Shown here: piece by piece, positions 43,516 through 51,275 of the stretch
How the letters are laid out: every line of letters starts with the position of its first letter
Position numbering within the stretch: position 1 is the stretch's first letter
Assembly: GCA_965660145.1 (NCBI GenBank)
Contig: CBFHYX010000011.1
Location: forward strand, 1-64,000
Reading direction: 5' to 3'
Length of the DNA stretch: 64,000 bases
From: JABURQ01 sp029243145
Lineage (GTDB): Bacteria; Planctomycetota; Planctomycetia; Planctomycetales; Planctomycetaceae
The notes under the pieces: generated by a model
The model's database searches: none
Seen by the model: only the letters and a program-made list of their open reading frames with translations
What the model was told of the DNA's origin: nothing
Made by a program: the position numbers and the translations under genes

Positions 43516-44616
43516 ATGAACCGCGCTCGAACTTTCTCAATCGTTATCCTACTGATTTGTGGCTTATTCGCTGTCGGCCCTTTCGCTGAGGCCGGTGAAG
43601 TCGTCACGCTGGCCGGGAATGGAACCAGTGGCAAAACCGGCGATGACGGCCCCGCTTCCAAAGCCACCGTCGGTGGACCGTTCGGAGTCGCCATCGGACC
43701 CGACAACGGACTCTATATCTGCGAAACCACCACACACGTCATTCGTCGCATCGATCCAAAATCGGGGGTCATCACAACGGTCGCAGGCACTGGGGAAAAA
43801 GGATACAGCGGTGATGGTGGACCGGCTCTCGAAGCAAAACTGAATGAGCCGTACGAAGTCCGGTTTGACGCCGATGGCAATATCTACTTCGTCGAAATGA
43901 TCAATCACATCGTTCGCAAAGTGGATGCCAAGACCCAACAGATATCGACCATCGCGGGTAACGGAAAGAAAGGATTTTCTGGAGACGGCGGCCCCGCCAT
44001 CAAAGCGACCATGAATCGTCCCCACTCCATCGCACTCGATTTCGACAACAACCTCTACATCTGCGACATCGGCAATCACCGTATCCGCAAAGTTGATCTG
44101 AAGACCGGCGTCATCAGTACCTTTTCAGGAACCGGCGAAAAAAAGAACACTCCCGACGGAGCACCCGTTGCGGGCACACCTCTGAAGGGACCACGGGCGC
44201 TCGATTTTGATGGCGATCATTCACTCTATCTCGCCTTGCGAGAAGGGAACGCCGTCTACCGAATCGATCTGGAATCGATGACACTGAATCATCTGGGTGG
44301 CACGGGGAAAACCGGCTACACCGGAGACGGAGGACCGGCCAAGAAAGCCGATCTCTCTGGCCCCAAAGGAATCTCGCTCGGCACCAACGGAGACATTTAT
44401 CTCGCCGATACCGAGAGTCACACCATTCGTGTCATCCTACAAGAAACCGGAATCATCAAGACAATTGTCGGCAACGGCAAAAAAGGCGATGGCCCGGACG
44501 GCGATCCCCTCAACTGTAAAATGAACCGACCGCACGGAATTTTTGTAGATGCGGTCGGAAATGTGTACATTGGAGACAGCTCAAATCATCGAGTGCGGAT
44601 GTATCTGCCGAAATAG
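43516..44616 (+). CDS. secreted NHL-repeat beta-propeller protein
   Basis: 366 residues with a signal peptide (FSIVILLICGLFAVGPFAEA). The rest is about six NHL blades with the recurring pattern 'G.sGDGGPA..a.l..P.gv..d..gnlyi.D..nhriRkvd', seen at VAGTGEKGYSGDGGPALEAK, IAGNGKKGFSGDGGPAIKAT, HLGGTGKTGYTGDGGPAKKA and others. Such propellers act as ligand- or protein-binding surfaces. No catalytic domain is present. It is transcribed alone after the TIR element. Function unknown. Confidence 0.88.
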   Translation: MNRARTFSIVILLICGLFAVGPFAEAGEVVTLAGNGTSGKTGDDGPASKATVGGPFGVAIGPDNGLYICETTTHVIRRIDPKSGVITTVAGTGEKGYSGDGGPALEAKLNEPYEVRFDADGNIYFVEMINHIVRKVDAKTQQISTIAGNGKKGFSGDGGPAIKATMNRPHSIALDFDNNLYICDIGNHRIRKVDLKTGVISTFSGTGEKKNTPDGAPVAGTPLKGPRALDFDGDHSLYLALREGNAVYRIDLESMTLNHLGGTGKTGYTGDGGPAKKADLSGPKGISLGTNGDIYLADTESHTIRVILQETGIIKTIVGNGKKGDGPDGDPLNCKMNRPHGIFVDAVGNVYIGDSSNHRVRMYLPK

Positions 44617-45056
44617 TTTTGAGTGTTCAGTTTTTAGTTTTAAGTATCCACTCAACAAGCCCATCGACGATCACTGACAGCCAAAAATATGGTTCATCCA
44701 GGTTTTGCGTATTCATCCTGAAGATTGAGATAAAGCGGACATGTCTTTCCCACGCTGGGAAATTCAGCATGTTGGCAACTTCTCAATCGCAGGATGAAGT
44801 AACGAACAGGTAGCTGGATTCGCAAGAATTCAGACGAAATGCGGGGACAGCGTGGTCCTTCTGAACTCTTGCGAGTTCAGCTACGGGCGAGGAACAATAA
44901 AATCAAGACATTGAAGCGAACTACTTATAGATATCGAAACGAAAGAGAATTCGAACCGAAACTCCTATCGCCCCATCAGACTGAATACGCATTCGTCGGA
45001 TGAACCAAAAATATTCTATGAAGACACATAACTTAACACACTCTGGAGAATTTCAG
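44617..45056. other. 440-base intergenic region with an inverted repeat
   Basis: Contains the GTAGCTG-type inverted repeat (annotated separately) and otherwise only ordinary sequence. The last 14 bases hold the GGAG site of the next gene. Confidence 0.5.
44810..44884. repeat. inverted repeat of GTAGCTG(G/A)A(T/C)TCGCAAGA
   Basis: The left arm 44810-44833 and right arm 44861-44884 are 24 bases each and match as inverted complements at 21 of 24 positions, with a 27-base spacer. A related single arm (GTTCTTGCGAACGCAGCTAC) lies near 1824-1843. Probably a small dispersed element. Confidence 0.55.
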
Positions 45057-46262
45057 ATGACTACCCGGACATTGCTGCTCACCGCCCTGCTCTCGTTGAT
45101 CTCATCGACGGCATTCGCCCAAGCGATCAATTGGGAACGTCACCTGATCGATTACACCTTCCGTTCGGAAGGAGTGACCGCGGGCGACTTCAACAAAGAC
45201 GGCAAGATGGATATTGCCGCCGGCGATGTCTGGTACTCGGCTCCCGATTGGCAGGTTCACGAGATTCGTCCGGTCGGTCAATACTACTACTTCAAAGGGT
45301 ACAGCAACTCATTCGCGAATTGGACCTACGACATCAACGCCGACGGTTGGGACGACATCATCGTTGCCGGTTTTCCCGGTGCTCCCTTCCATTGGTACGA
45401 AAACCCCAAAGGTGAAAAAGGTCACTGGGCCGAACATGTCATCTGGCATTCGATCTGTAACGAGACACCACTCTTTCAGGACATTACAGGAGACGGCAAG
45501 CCGGAAATCATTCTCGGCACGCAACCCGAAGCCCAGATGGGTTATCTCGAAATTCCCGAACCCAAAATGGCCGACAAAAAGTGGGACTTCGTCGCCATCA
45601 GTGAACCGGGAGATCCGGGCAAAAACGGAACCTTCAAGTATTATCACGGCCTAGGCACCGGAGACATCAACGGCGACGGACGCAAAGACGTGATCATCCC
45701 TCACGGCTGGTGGGAAGCCCCGAAAGACCTGGCCGAACGTCCTTGGAAATTTCACCCACTGGTCTTAAGTGAGAGTGGTGCTGGAGACTCCAATAAAGCC
45801 GCCGACATTCATGTGGAAGATCTCGATATGGACGGCGACAACGACATCATGATGAGTTCGGCACACGCCTTTGGTGTCTGGTGGTTTGAAAACAAAGGAG
45901 ACAACAAAGAATTCCAGTATCATCTGATCGATGGCAGTAACTCGCAAACTCACGCTTTAGTCTTCGCCGACATCAATAACGATGGCCAGAAAGATCTCGT
46001 CACCGGCAAACGCTTCTTCGCTCATCAAGGAAACGATCCCGGCGGCAAAGAAGCCGTGCTGATGTATTGGTATGAGATCACACGAACTGCGGGACAAGCC
46101 CCCACGTTCACTCGTCACGACATCGCACCGGCCTTCGACACCGGCATCGGCACCCAGTTTCAGGTGATCGATTTCAATGGCGACAAACACCTCGATTTGG
46201 TCCTGTCGAACAAAAACGGCGTGAACCTGATCCTGCAAAAGGTGTCTAAACCGAAGAGGTAA
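45057..46262 (+). CDS. secreted FG-GAP/VCBS-repeat protein
   Basis: From the ATG at 45057 (GGAG upstream), signal peptide MTTRTLLLTALLSLISSTAFA, then INWERHLIDYTFRSEGVTAGDFNKDGKMDIAAGD. Repeated 'aDfNgDG..Di' calcium-loop motifs recur (DINADGWDDIIV, DITGDGKPEIILG, DINGDGRKDVI, DLDMDGDNDIM, DINNDGQKDLV, DFNGDKHLDLV), giving an FG-GAP propeller of about seven blades. 401 residues. Planctomycetes have many such proteins, and binding to polysaccharide or protein is likely. Enzymatic activity is not evident. Confidence 0.88.
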   Translation: MTTRTLLLTALLSLISSTAFAQAINWERHLIDYTFRSEGVTAGDFNKDGKMDIAAGDVWYSAPDWQVHEIRPVGQYYYFKGYSNSFANWTYDINADGWDDIIVAGFPGAPFHWYENPKGEKGHWAEHVIWHSICNETPLFQDITGDGKPEIILGTQPEAQMGYLEIPEPKMADKKWDFVAISEPGDPGKNGTFKYYHGLGTGDINGDGRKDVIIPHGWWEAPKDLAERPWKFHPLVLSESGAGDSNKAADIHVEDLDMDGDNDIMMSSAHAFGVWWFENKGDNKEFQYHLIDGSNSQTHALVFADINNDGQKDLVTGKRFFAHQGNDPGGKEAVLMYWYEITRTAGQAPTFTRHDIAPAFDTGIGTQFQVIDFNGDKHLDLVLSNKNGVNLILQKVSKPKR

Positions 46263-46375
46263 TCGATTTCCCCATAGCCCTTCTGCGCAAGCAGATGGGG
46301 CTGTGCCCGCTGAACGATGTGCTTTTTAAACTTTCTTCGTAGGCCGAAACTCCGTGTCGGCATGTTTGATATTGT

Positions 46376-46470
46376 GGGTGGCTGGGGCTCTCATCAGTTT
46401 GGAATGAAGGTCGAACTCTAAATTCCCATGCCGTCTTCGTAATTCGGTACGCAAGCATGGCCCCAGATGA
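46376..46470. repeat. half copy of the GGGTGGCTGGGGC element
   Basis: Begins GGGTGGCTGGGGC and ends GGCCCCAGATGA, the same pair as 1561-1574 and 1643-1654 in copy 1, but without the far TIR. Probably a partial element. Confidence 0.5.
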
Positions 46471-46480
46471 AAGCGATTGA

Positions 46481-46508
46481 CTCACGCAGAGTCGCGAAGA
46501 CGCAGAGA
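46481..46508 (-). repeat. CTCTGCG...GCGTGAG-type repeat
   Basis: CTCACGCAGAGTCGCGAAGA continuing to CGCAGAG, the reverse orientation of the motif at 1462-1489, followed by an A-run. Confidence 0.45.
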
Positions 46509-46572
46509 AAAAAAACTTACCACGAATGACTCGAATCAAACGAATGGCATTTATTAATAAAGTGGCAAAACT

Positions 46573-46609
46573 GGGTGGCGGTGGGCGCTCCGTGGAACGG
46601 AAGCCCCCG
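46573..46609 (+). repeat. GGGTGGCGGTGGGCGCTCC-type dispersed repeat
   Basis: Closely matches 20895-20930 (GGGTGGCGGCGGGCGCTCCG...AGAAGCCCCC). A related but degraded block is at about 1349-1378. Confidence 0.5.
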
Positions 46610-46734
46610 CAAATTGTCAATGAAGTTTTTAACCGCGGATGAACTGATATCACGGAAATCCCGGGGAGAACTCCCCGAAAATCACTCCGGGTCACTTGCC
46701 GAGGAGCGGGAAACAACTTAGATTTATGGCATCT

Positions 46735-46819
<85 letters not shown>

Positions 46820-46916
46820 CTCTTATTGACAAACGACTGACGGCGATCGGGACTTCCCGGTCGTCGTTTCGTTTTGTGCAGGGAACAACAGATTGGCAAT
46901 AATTGGAGTAGAAATA

Positions 46917-47522
46917 ATGCCTCCAGAGCTACCAGAAGAAATAACACGGACGATGTCGGGGGTATCCAAACGTCTGTTCGTTGCGCTTTGTGATTTCCGG
47001 GGTACGCCTCCCCAACTTGAAGATGCATTGTTTCAAATGGCATCAGTGATTGATTCCACATCCAAATATCACTTCCCACAAGAGCAATCCTCACGAAGAC
47101 GATTTACGTGTTACTTAGACTCGGTTGCAACTCAGATCTTCAATATCGCAACATCAGGGAAGTTGATTCTGCTTGACTGTACATTTCGAGGAAATGATGG
47201 AAACGACCACTCATTAGGTGATGTCCTTTATGGAATTCGTTGTTCGTCTTACCACGATCCAAACGAAGTCGATGACCTGATACATTGGGGTGAACCTAAT
47301 CAAATTGGTACGAAAGATGGGAAATTCGTTGTGAATGGGCCTCTGTTGATGGCCATTCTTTTAGTTCTTTTATCTGACGATGCGAACGCTGATCATATCG
47401 ATAGGACTCTATTCACAGACGAACATTTTCTTATCGTTAAGGAAGTACAACATCCGTTCCACAGATTCATTGGTAACAGATCTGAGATATTCAGAGTTCT
47501 CGAACTCGAAGAAAACCCGTAG
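46917..47522 (+). CDS. unknown protein in the tRNA-Leu island, with R-x4-H motif
   Basis: Start ATG at 46917 with GGAG eight bases upstream; an in-frame TTG at 46893 is less likely. The 201-residue soluble protein contains LGDVLYGIRCSSYHDPNEVDD. The R-x4-H pattern (R..H in GIRCSSYH) resembles the catalytic motif of HEPN-type ribonucleases, and the 'LY.iR.s..H' context also resembles HEPN-like proteins. That is suggestive only. The rest matches nothing I know. The codon and base composition look lower in GC than neighbours. Located between tRNA-Leu and a truncated integrase, next to a toxin-antitoxin pair, so it is likely mobile cargo. Confidence 0.6.
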   Translation: MPPELPEEITRTMSGVSKRLFVALCDFRGTPPQLEDALFQMASVIDSTSKYHFPQEQSSRRRFTCYLDSVATQIFNIATSGKLILLDCTFRGNDGNDHSLGDVLYGIRCSSYHDPNEVDDLIHWGEPNQIGTKDGKFVVNGPLLMAILLVLLSDDANADHIDRTLFTDEHFLIVKEVQHPFHRFIGNRSEIFRVLELEENP

Positions 47523-47667
47523 CCCCCTTTTCTAATACCGGAGACATAGCTTCCCCAAGATCGTCCACCGCTTCCCCGTGAATCCCCTCCGCGAACTGCC
47601 CATAGGTGTTGGCTGTCTGCTGAATACTCGAATGCCCCAAGAGATCGGCAACCGTCTTGAGTAGCGT
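47521..47667 (-). pseudogene. C-terminal remnant of a tyrosine recombinase/integrase
   Basis: Reading the minus strand immediately after the stop codon of the antitoxin gene gives TLLKTVADLLGHSSIQQTANTYGQF, then EGIHGEAVDDLGEAM. LLGHSSIQQTANTY is the final catalytic box of phage-type integrases, with the His and the Tyr nucleophile. Only about 45 residues remain, and everything upstream (Arg boxes, DNA-binding domain) is gone, fused to the antitoxin gene's 3' end. Its place beside a tRNA gene fits decay of an integrative element that used the tRNA as its attachment site. Confidence 0.75.
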
Positions 47668-48054
47668 TCACGATTTGGATGTCTGTTTGCGTTGCCTCTG
47701 TGCAACTTTTTTCTTGACTGACTTATTCTTTGTTGCCTTTTTCTTTGCTGCCAACACATCGCCAATTTCTTCTTGGCTAAAGCCCAAACAAGCCAGCGAC
47801 CGAACATACATATCAATCGAAATTGATTTTTCAGCCGCTTCCATTTTTGCAATCCGCGATTGGCTTGAGCCAATTCTTTTGGCGAGCTTTTCCTGTGATA
47901 GTTTCAAGCGTTTTCTGCCCGCTCTCAATTTCTTGGCAAGAGCGACGCGCATATTGACGACGATTTTTTCGGGTTCGGAAAGCTCCAGAAAATCAGACGC
48001 AGAGCCTATTGTCCATCCGGCGTCTTCGAGCATTTTGCGTTTGGAAGCTTTCAT
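47668..48054 (-). CDS. higA: HigA-type helix-turn-helix antitoxin
   Basis: 128 residues. The central XRE/HTH domain (about 38-95) reads VALAKKLRAGRKRLKLSQEKLAKRIGSSQSRIAKMEAA. The N-terminal part (MLEDAGWTIGSASDFLELSEPE) is the XRE-antitoxin extension seen in HigA/Xre-type proteins. The C-terminus is unusually basic (KKKATKNKSVKKKVAQRQRKQ). It overlaps the toxin gene by four bases (ATGA) with toxin first, the HigBA order. It neutralises the toxin and should repress their shared promoter through the palindrome at 48414-48435. The stop codon is directly followed by the integrase remnant. Confidence 0.85.
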   Translation of the reverse strand: MKASKRKMLEDAGWTIGSASDFLELSEPEKIVVNMRVALAKKLRAGRKRLKLSQEKLAKRIGSSQSRIAKMEAAEKSISIDMYVRSLACLGFSQEEIGDVLAAKKKATKNKSVKKKVAQRQRKQTSKS

Positions 48055-48389
48055 TTCGTCACCTCGTCATAAGTCGTAATTCGCGATTTGCAACGATCAA
48101 TCACTGTCTGCGGAGTTTTTCGATCCTTTTTTTTGAAGACTTCAAGAATCAGAATGGCATCATTGTCTATCCGATAAATCACACGCCAAATGGCATTTTC
48201 GTCTGTGATTCTCAATTCATGGCACCTTTTCCCGATACTTGGCATTGGACGACTGTGAGGAAGCCCAATTGTCTCTCCTTCTTGCAGCAATCTTAGTAGT
48301 GTTCCAGTCTCAATCCGGGCAGCTTTGGAAAAGGGAGGTGTTTTGACTTCCCCCTTTAACCAAACAAGTAGTTTTACGTGCTTGCACAT
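48051..48389 (-). CDS. higB: HigB/RelE-superfamily mRNA interferase toxin (Gp49-like)
   Basis: 112 residues of the phage Gp49/HigB type: IETGTLLRLLQEGETIGLPHSRPM, HELRITDENAIWRVIYRIDNDAILILEVFKKKDRKTPQTVID. The core 'HELR....WRV.Y....A.iL...fkKK..KTP' is the family signature. Such toxins cut mRNA on the ribosome. The gene stands upstream of and overlaps higA. It starts 25 bases downstream of the palindromic operator. Conserved basic residues (Arg, Lys, Lys) needed for catalysis are present, so it appears intact. Confidence 0.87.
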   Translation of the reverse strand: MCKHVKLLVWLKGEVKTPPFSKAARIETGTLLRLLQEGETIGLPHSRPMPSIGKRCHELRITDENAIWRVIYRIDNDAILILEVFKKKDRKTPQTVIDRCKSRITTYDEVTK

Positions 48390-48413
48390 AACTACTATAT
48401 TCCTCTTTTCGTG

Positions 48414-48435
48414 TTTATGTCATATATGACATAAA
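48414..48435. promoter_or_regulatory. 22-bp perfect palindrome, probable HigA operator
   Basis: The half-site TTTATGTCATA is followed by its exact inverted complement. It lies 25 bases upstream of the higB ATG, where an autorepressing antitoxin would bind. No other binding-site candidate is visible in the 236 bases before the next gene. Confidence 0.7.
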
Positions 48436-48625
48436 ATAAACCGAGAGATCCTCAGGATGAAGTGGTGTTCGTTTGCTATCGTATTAAGAATATCACTTCC
48501 AAAACCGGATAGCTACCCCTTATTCAGCAGTTGACGTCATCGCGTATCTGAGAGCCAAATATCTTTGCACTATTGCATCTGTCAGACACAGACTGTCGGA
48601 TGAATTTAACCTAAAAGAATGACCG

Positions 48626-49099
48626 ATGCCCATTATCGAATTGAAAACCGACATCGAAGCTGATCCCGAGATTGTGTTTGATCTCGCACGAAGCATTGAT
48701 CTGCACATCAAATCGACCGCTCAGACCAACGAACGAGCCGTCGCGGGACGGACCAGTGGCTTGATCGAACTTGGTGAAGAAGTGACTTGGGAAGCGACGC
48801 ACTTCGGCGTCCGACAGCAACTCACAGTCAAGATCACCGAATTTGACCGACCGCATCATTTTCGTGACACAATGCTTCGCGGAGCTTTTCGCAGTTTCAA
48901 TCACGTCCACTCTTTTCAAGCAGACGAATCGGGCACCCTCATGATCGACCGTTTCGAATACATATCGCCTCTCGGGCCATTAGGTCGGCTTGCAGATATT
49001 CTGTTCCTCAAACGATACATGACCCGGATGCTCTCAATCCGCAACGAACTCATCAAATCGGTCGCGGAATCTGGAAAAGCAAAAGAGATATTGGACTAA
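48626..49099 (+). CDS. SRPBCC (START-like) ligand-binding protein
   Basis: 157 residues forming a single SRPBCC helix-grip domain: IELKTDIEADPEIVFDLARSIDLH opening, VTWEATHFGVRQQLTVKITEFDRPHHF, MLRGAFRSFNHVHSF, IDRFEYISPLGPLGRLADIL and MTRMLSIRNELIK. The YISPLGPLGRLAD block is shared by a subgroup annotated elsewhere as cyclase-like or cell-division-inhibitor-like SRPBCC proteins. The ligand is unknown. It lies divergently from the TA pair and converges on hpnD. Confidence 0.88.
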   Translation: MPIIELKTDIEADPEIVFDLARSIDLHIKSTAQTNERAVAGRTSGLIELGEEVTWEATHFGVRQQLTVKITEFDRPHHFRDTMLRGAFRSFNHVHSFQADESGTLMIDRFEYISPLGPLGRLADILFLKRYMTRMLSIRNELIKSVAESGKAKEILD

Positions 49100-49164
49100 T
49101 TTCTTCCTTTGCGTTTCTTGGCCTCTCGGCGGCTTTGCGTCGAAATGGCTCACCTTTCCACGAA

Positions 49165-50019
49165 TCACATGCCGACAAACGAGCGAGCCACGATGGACCA
49201 TTTTTTTAGCTTCGAGAGACTCACCCGCGACGAATAGACATCATAATTCCGGGCTTCAATTTTATTCAATAAGCCGCCGTAAATCCGAATCATGGCTCGT
49301 AATATGGGCTGCCCTTCTTTTGAGAGCGACGCAAAGAGTTCTTCAGCCTGCTCATAATACTGGCGAGCGCGGGCCACTTCAAACTGCATCAACGCGCGAA
49401 ACCGGTCATCGTTCACGCGATGCAAGAGATCGTCTTCGGTATAGCCGAACTGCTGAAGATCTTGCTGAGGCAAATAGACGCGACTGCGGTCAGCATCCTC
49501 AGCAATGTCGCGCAAGATATTTGTTAATTGAAACGCGGCTCCACAAGCGACAGCCGGTTCCCGAACATCGTCTCCCTTAAATCCCCAGATGTGAATGCAG
49601 CACAACCCGACCGCTCCCGCGACATGATAACAATACTGCTCCAACTCGCCACACGTTTCAAACCGGTGCGGCTCCAAATCTTGAGAGACGCCTTCAATCA
49701 CATCATACAGATATTCGACAGGTATCTGCCGACGCTGGATGATGTCGAGTAACGCCGGGAAAATAAGATGTTCGGCGGTTTTCCCACTTAACGTCGCTTC
49801 CAGCGAATGTTTCCAGGATTTCAAATTTTGTCGGCGTTGGGTCAGGTCGATAGATTCATCGTCGCCGATGTCATCAGTGATCCGCATGAAGGCGTATAGG
49901 ACGCACATATCCCGCCGCATCTCGGCAGGCAAAGTCAGGAATGAATAGTAGAAATTCTTCCCGGTCTGTTTAGCGAGTTGCTGACAGTATTGTCGAGACT
50001 CATCGAGGGTCGTAGTCAT
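49165..50019 (-). CDS. hpnD: presqualene diphosphate synthase-like HpnD
   Basis: A 284-residue squalene/phytoene synthase family enzyme. First Asp-rich motif: YAFMRITDDIGDDE (45-58). Second: FQLTNILRDIAEDADRSRVYLPQQDL. HpnD condenses two farnesyl diphosphates to presqualene diphosphate in the HpnCDE route to squalene. It overlaps hpnC by four bases (ATGA), a strong sign of one operon. HpnE (the flavin enzyme completing squalene) is not in the window. The alternative, a C30 carotenoid or phytoene enzyme, is less likely with HpnC next door. Confidence 0.9.
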   Translation of the reverse strand: MTTTLDESRQYCQQLAKQTGKNFYYSFLTLPAEMRRDMCVLYAFMRITDDIGDDESIDLTQRRQNLKSWKHSLEATLSGKTAEHLIFPALLDIIQRRQIPVEYLYDVIEGVSQDLEPHRFETCGELEQYCYHVAGAVGLCCIHIWGFKGDDVREPAVACGAAFQLTNILRDIAEDADRSRVYLPQQDLQQFGYTEDDLLHRVNDDRFRALMQFEVARARQYYEQAEELFASLSKEGQPILRAMIRIYGGLLNKIEARNYDVYSSRVSLSKLKKWSIVARSFVGM

Positions 50020-51020
50020 GTCGTCACCTCAGCTTCGACATTCGGCGGTTCCACCTCTGCAAATCTGGAAGACAGGCCAATCCTTCGTCCCCATTTTCTC
50101 ATCACAGCAGAGCAGAAGAGTTTCACCCCGTCGAATTTTGTCACTTTGGGTCGCGTCTCCCAGGTTTTGAAATCCACTTGCTCAATACGGTCGAGGATAC
50201 ATATTCCCCCTCGGACAAACAAATCGATATCAACCTGATACTTGGCGGGTAACCGATCAACCAAGGGACGCCCCGACAACAAAAACTGGCGAGCGATATT
50301 GACTTCATATTTCAACAAAGCGAGGAACTCGGGTGTTGACGTTTTTTGTTCCAGCATCTCGTCCGTGTAACCAGATTTTTCGCGATCTTCTCGGGGAAGA
50401 TAAACGCGAGCGATCTCGTAATCTCGGGCGATATCCTGCCAAAAATTGGCGAGTTGTAACCCAGTGCAGATTCGGTCGGACAGCTCAAAATTCTCTGGCG
50501 TGGCCTCGACAAAGAGATGCAACACGATACGACCAACCGGGTCAGCCGACCTTCGACAGTAATCTGTCAGTTCTTCAAGATTCTGGTATTCGGTTTTGAC
50601 TTGATCCTGCTCGAATGCCGAGATCAAGTTTTCGAACGGTTCGAGGGGGATGTCGAATTCATCAATCGTCTCTTTCAGCGTGACGAAGACGGGATGCCGT
50701 GGTTGGCCGAGATTGCATTTTTCCAGTTCTTCCTTCCACCAAGCCAACAAGTCGAGCGATTTCTGCGCTCCCTCGACTTCGTCTCCCAGATCGTCCGACC
50801 AGCGGCAGAACGCATAAACACTCTGAAAATGGGGATGTAGCTCCTTTGGCAATAACCGACTCACCACGGCAAAGTTCTCGTAATGCTCGATGGTGACTTT
50901 CTGGCAGTACTCACGCGCAGCCAACAGTGAAACCGGATCAAATTCAGAATCCGGCCCCCAGTCGGCGAGTTGTTGTGAGAAATTCCACGTCACGAGCAAA
51001 CCTTGTATTTCAGACGGCAT
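50016..51020 (-). CDS. hpnC: squalene synthase-like HpnC
   Basis: 334 residues. After an N-terminal extension, YENFAVVSRLLPKELHPHFQSVYAFCRWSDDLGDEV shows the first Asp-rich motif. The second is in LQLANFWQDIARDYEIARVYLPREDREK. HpnC converts presqualene diphosphate to hydroxysqualene in the HpnC-D-E pathway. It stands upstream of and translationally coupled to hpnD. In planctomycetes this route supplies hopanoids or squalene-derived carotenoids. That assignment of end product is inference. Confidence 0.9.
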   Translation of the reverse strand: MPSEIQGLLVTWNFSQQLADWGPDSEFDPVSLLAAREYCQKVTIEHYENFAVVSRLLPKELHPHFQSVYAFCRWSDDLGDEVEGAQKSLDLLAWWKEELEKCNLGQPRHPVFVTLKETIDEFDIPLEPFENLISAFEQDQVKTEYQNLEELTDYCRRSADPVGRIVLHLFVEATPENFELSDRICTGLQLANFWQDIARDYEIARVYLPREDREKSGYTDEMLEQKTSTPEFLALLKYEVNIARQFLLSGRPLVDRLPAKYQVDIDLFVRGGICILDRIEQVDFKTWETRPKVTKFDGVKLFCSAVMRKWGRRIGLSSRFAEVEPPNVEAEVTT

Positions 51021-51188
51021 CCATCTTACGAATTTCAGTCCTCAGACACACCTGAAGAGTCTGGGAACCGTCAGAAGTTCTGCGAACCCCAACGATTGAA
51101 CGGCCCATCGGCTGTATGTCTCTGCGAAATTGGATATAATGGGATGTTCACAGTTTCGAGTGTGGAGTTGTCACGAATAAGACATTAA

Positions 51189-51235
51189 GGCCGGTGGAAC
51201 CGGCCCTACGCATCTGTGGCAGGGAGGCCCCTGCC
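51189..51235. repeat. two tandem hairpins (GGCCGGT/ACCGGCC and GGCAGGG/CCCTGCC)
   Basis: GGCCGGTGGAACCGGCC at 51189-51205 and GGCAGGG with its complement at 51218-51235, each a perfect 7-bp stem, 12 bases apart, about 40 bases before der. Probably REP-like elements. They could affect the der transcript 5' end. Confidence 0.5.
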
Positions 51236-51275
51236 CTATATTTTTCTCGTTCCCAATTGCTAAATTGCTACTCTC

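Larger units (their letters stand above)
46263..46734. other. 472-base intergenic region rich in dispersed repeats
   Basis: No gene. Holds a half copy of the GGGTGGCTGGGGC element (46376-46470), a reversed 'CTCTGCG' repeat (46481-46508) and the GGGTGGCGG block (46573-46609), all annotated separately. It precedes the tRNA-Leu gene. Confidence 0.55.
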
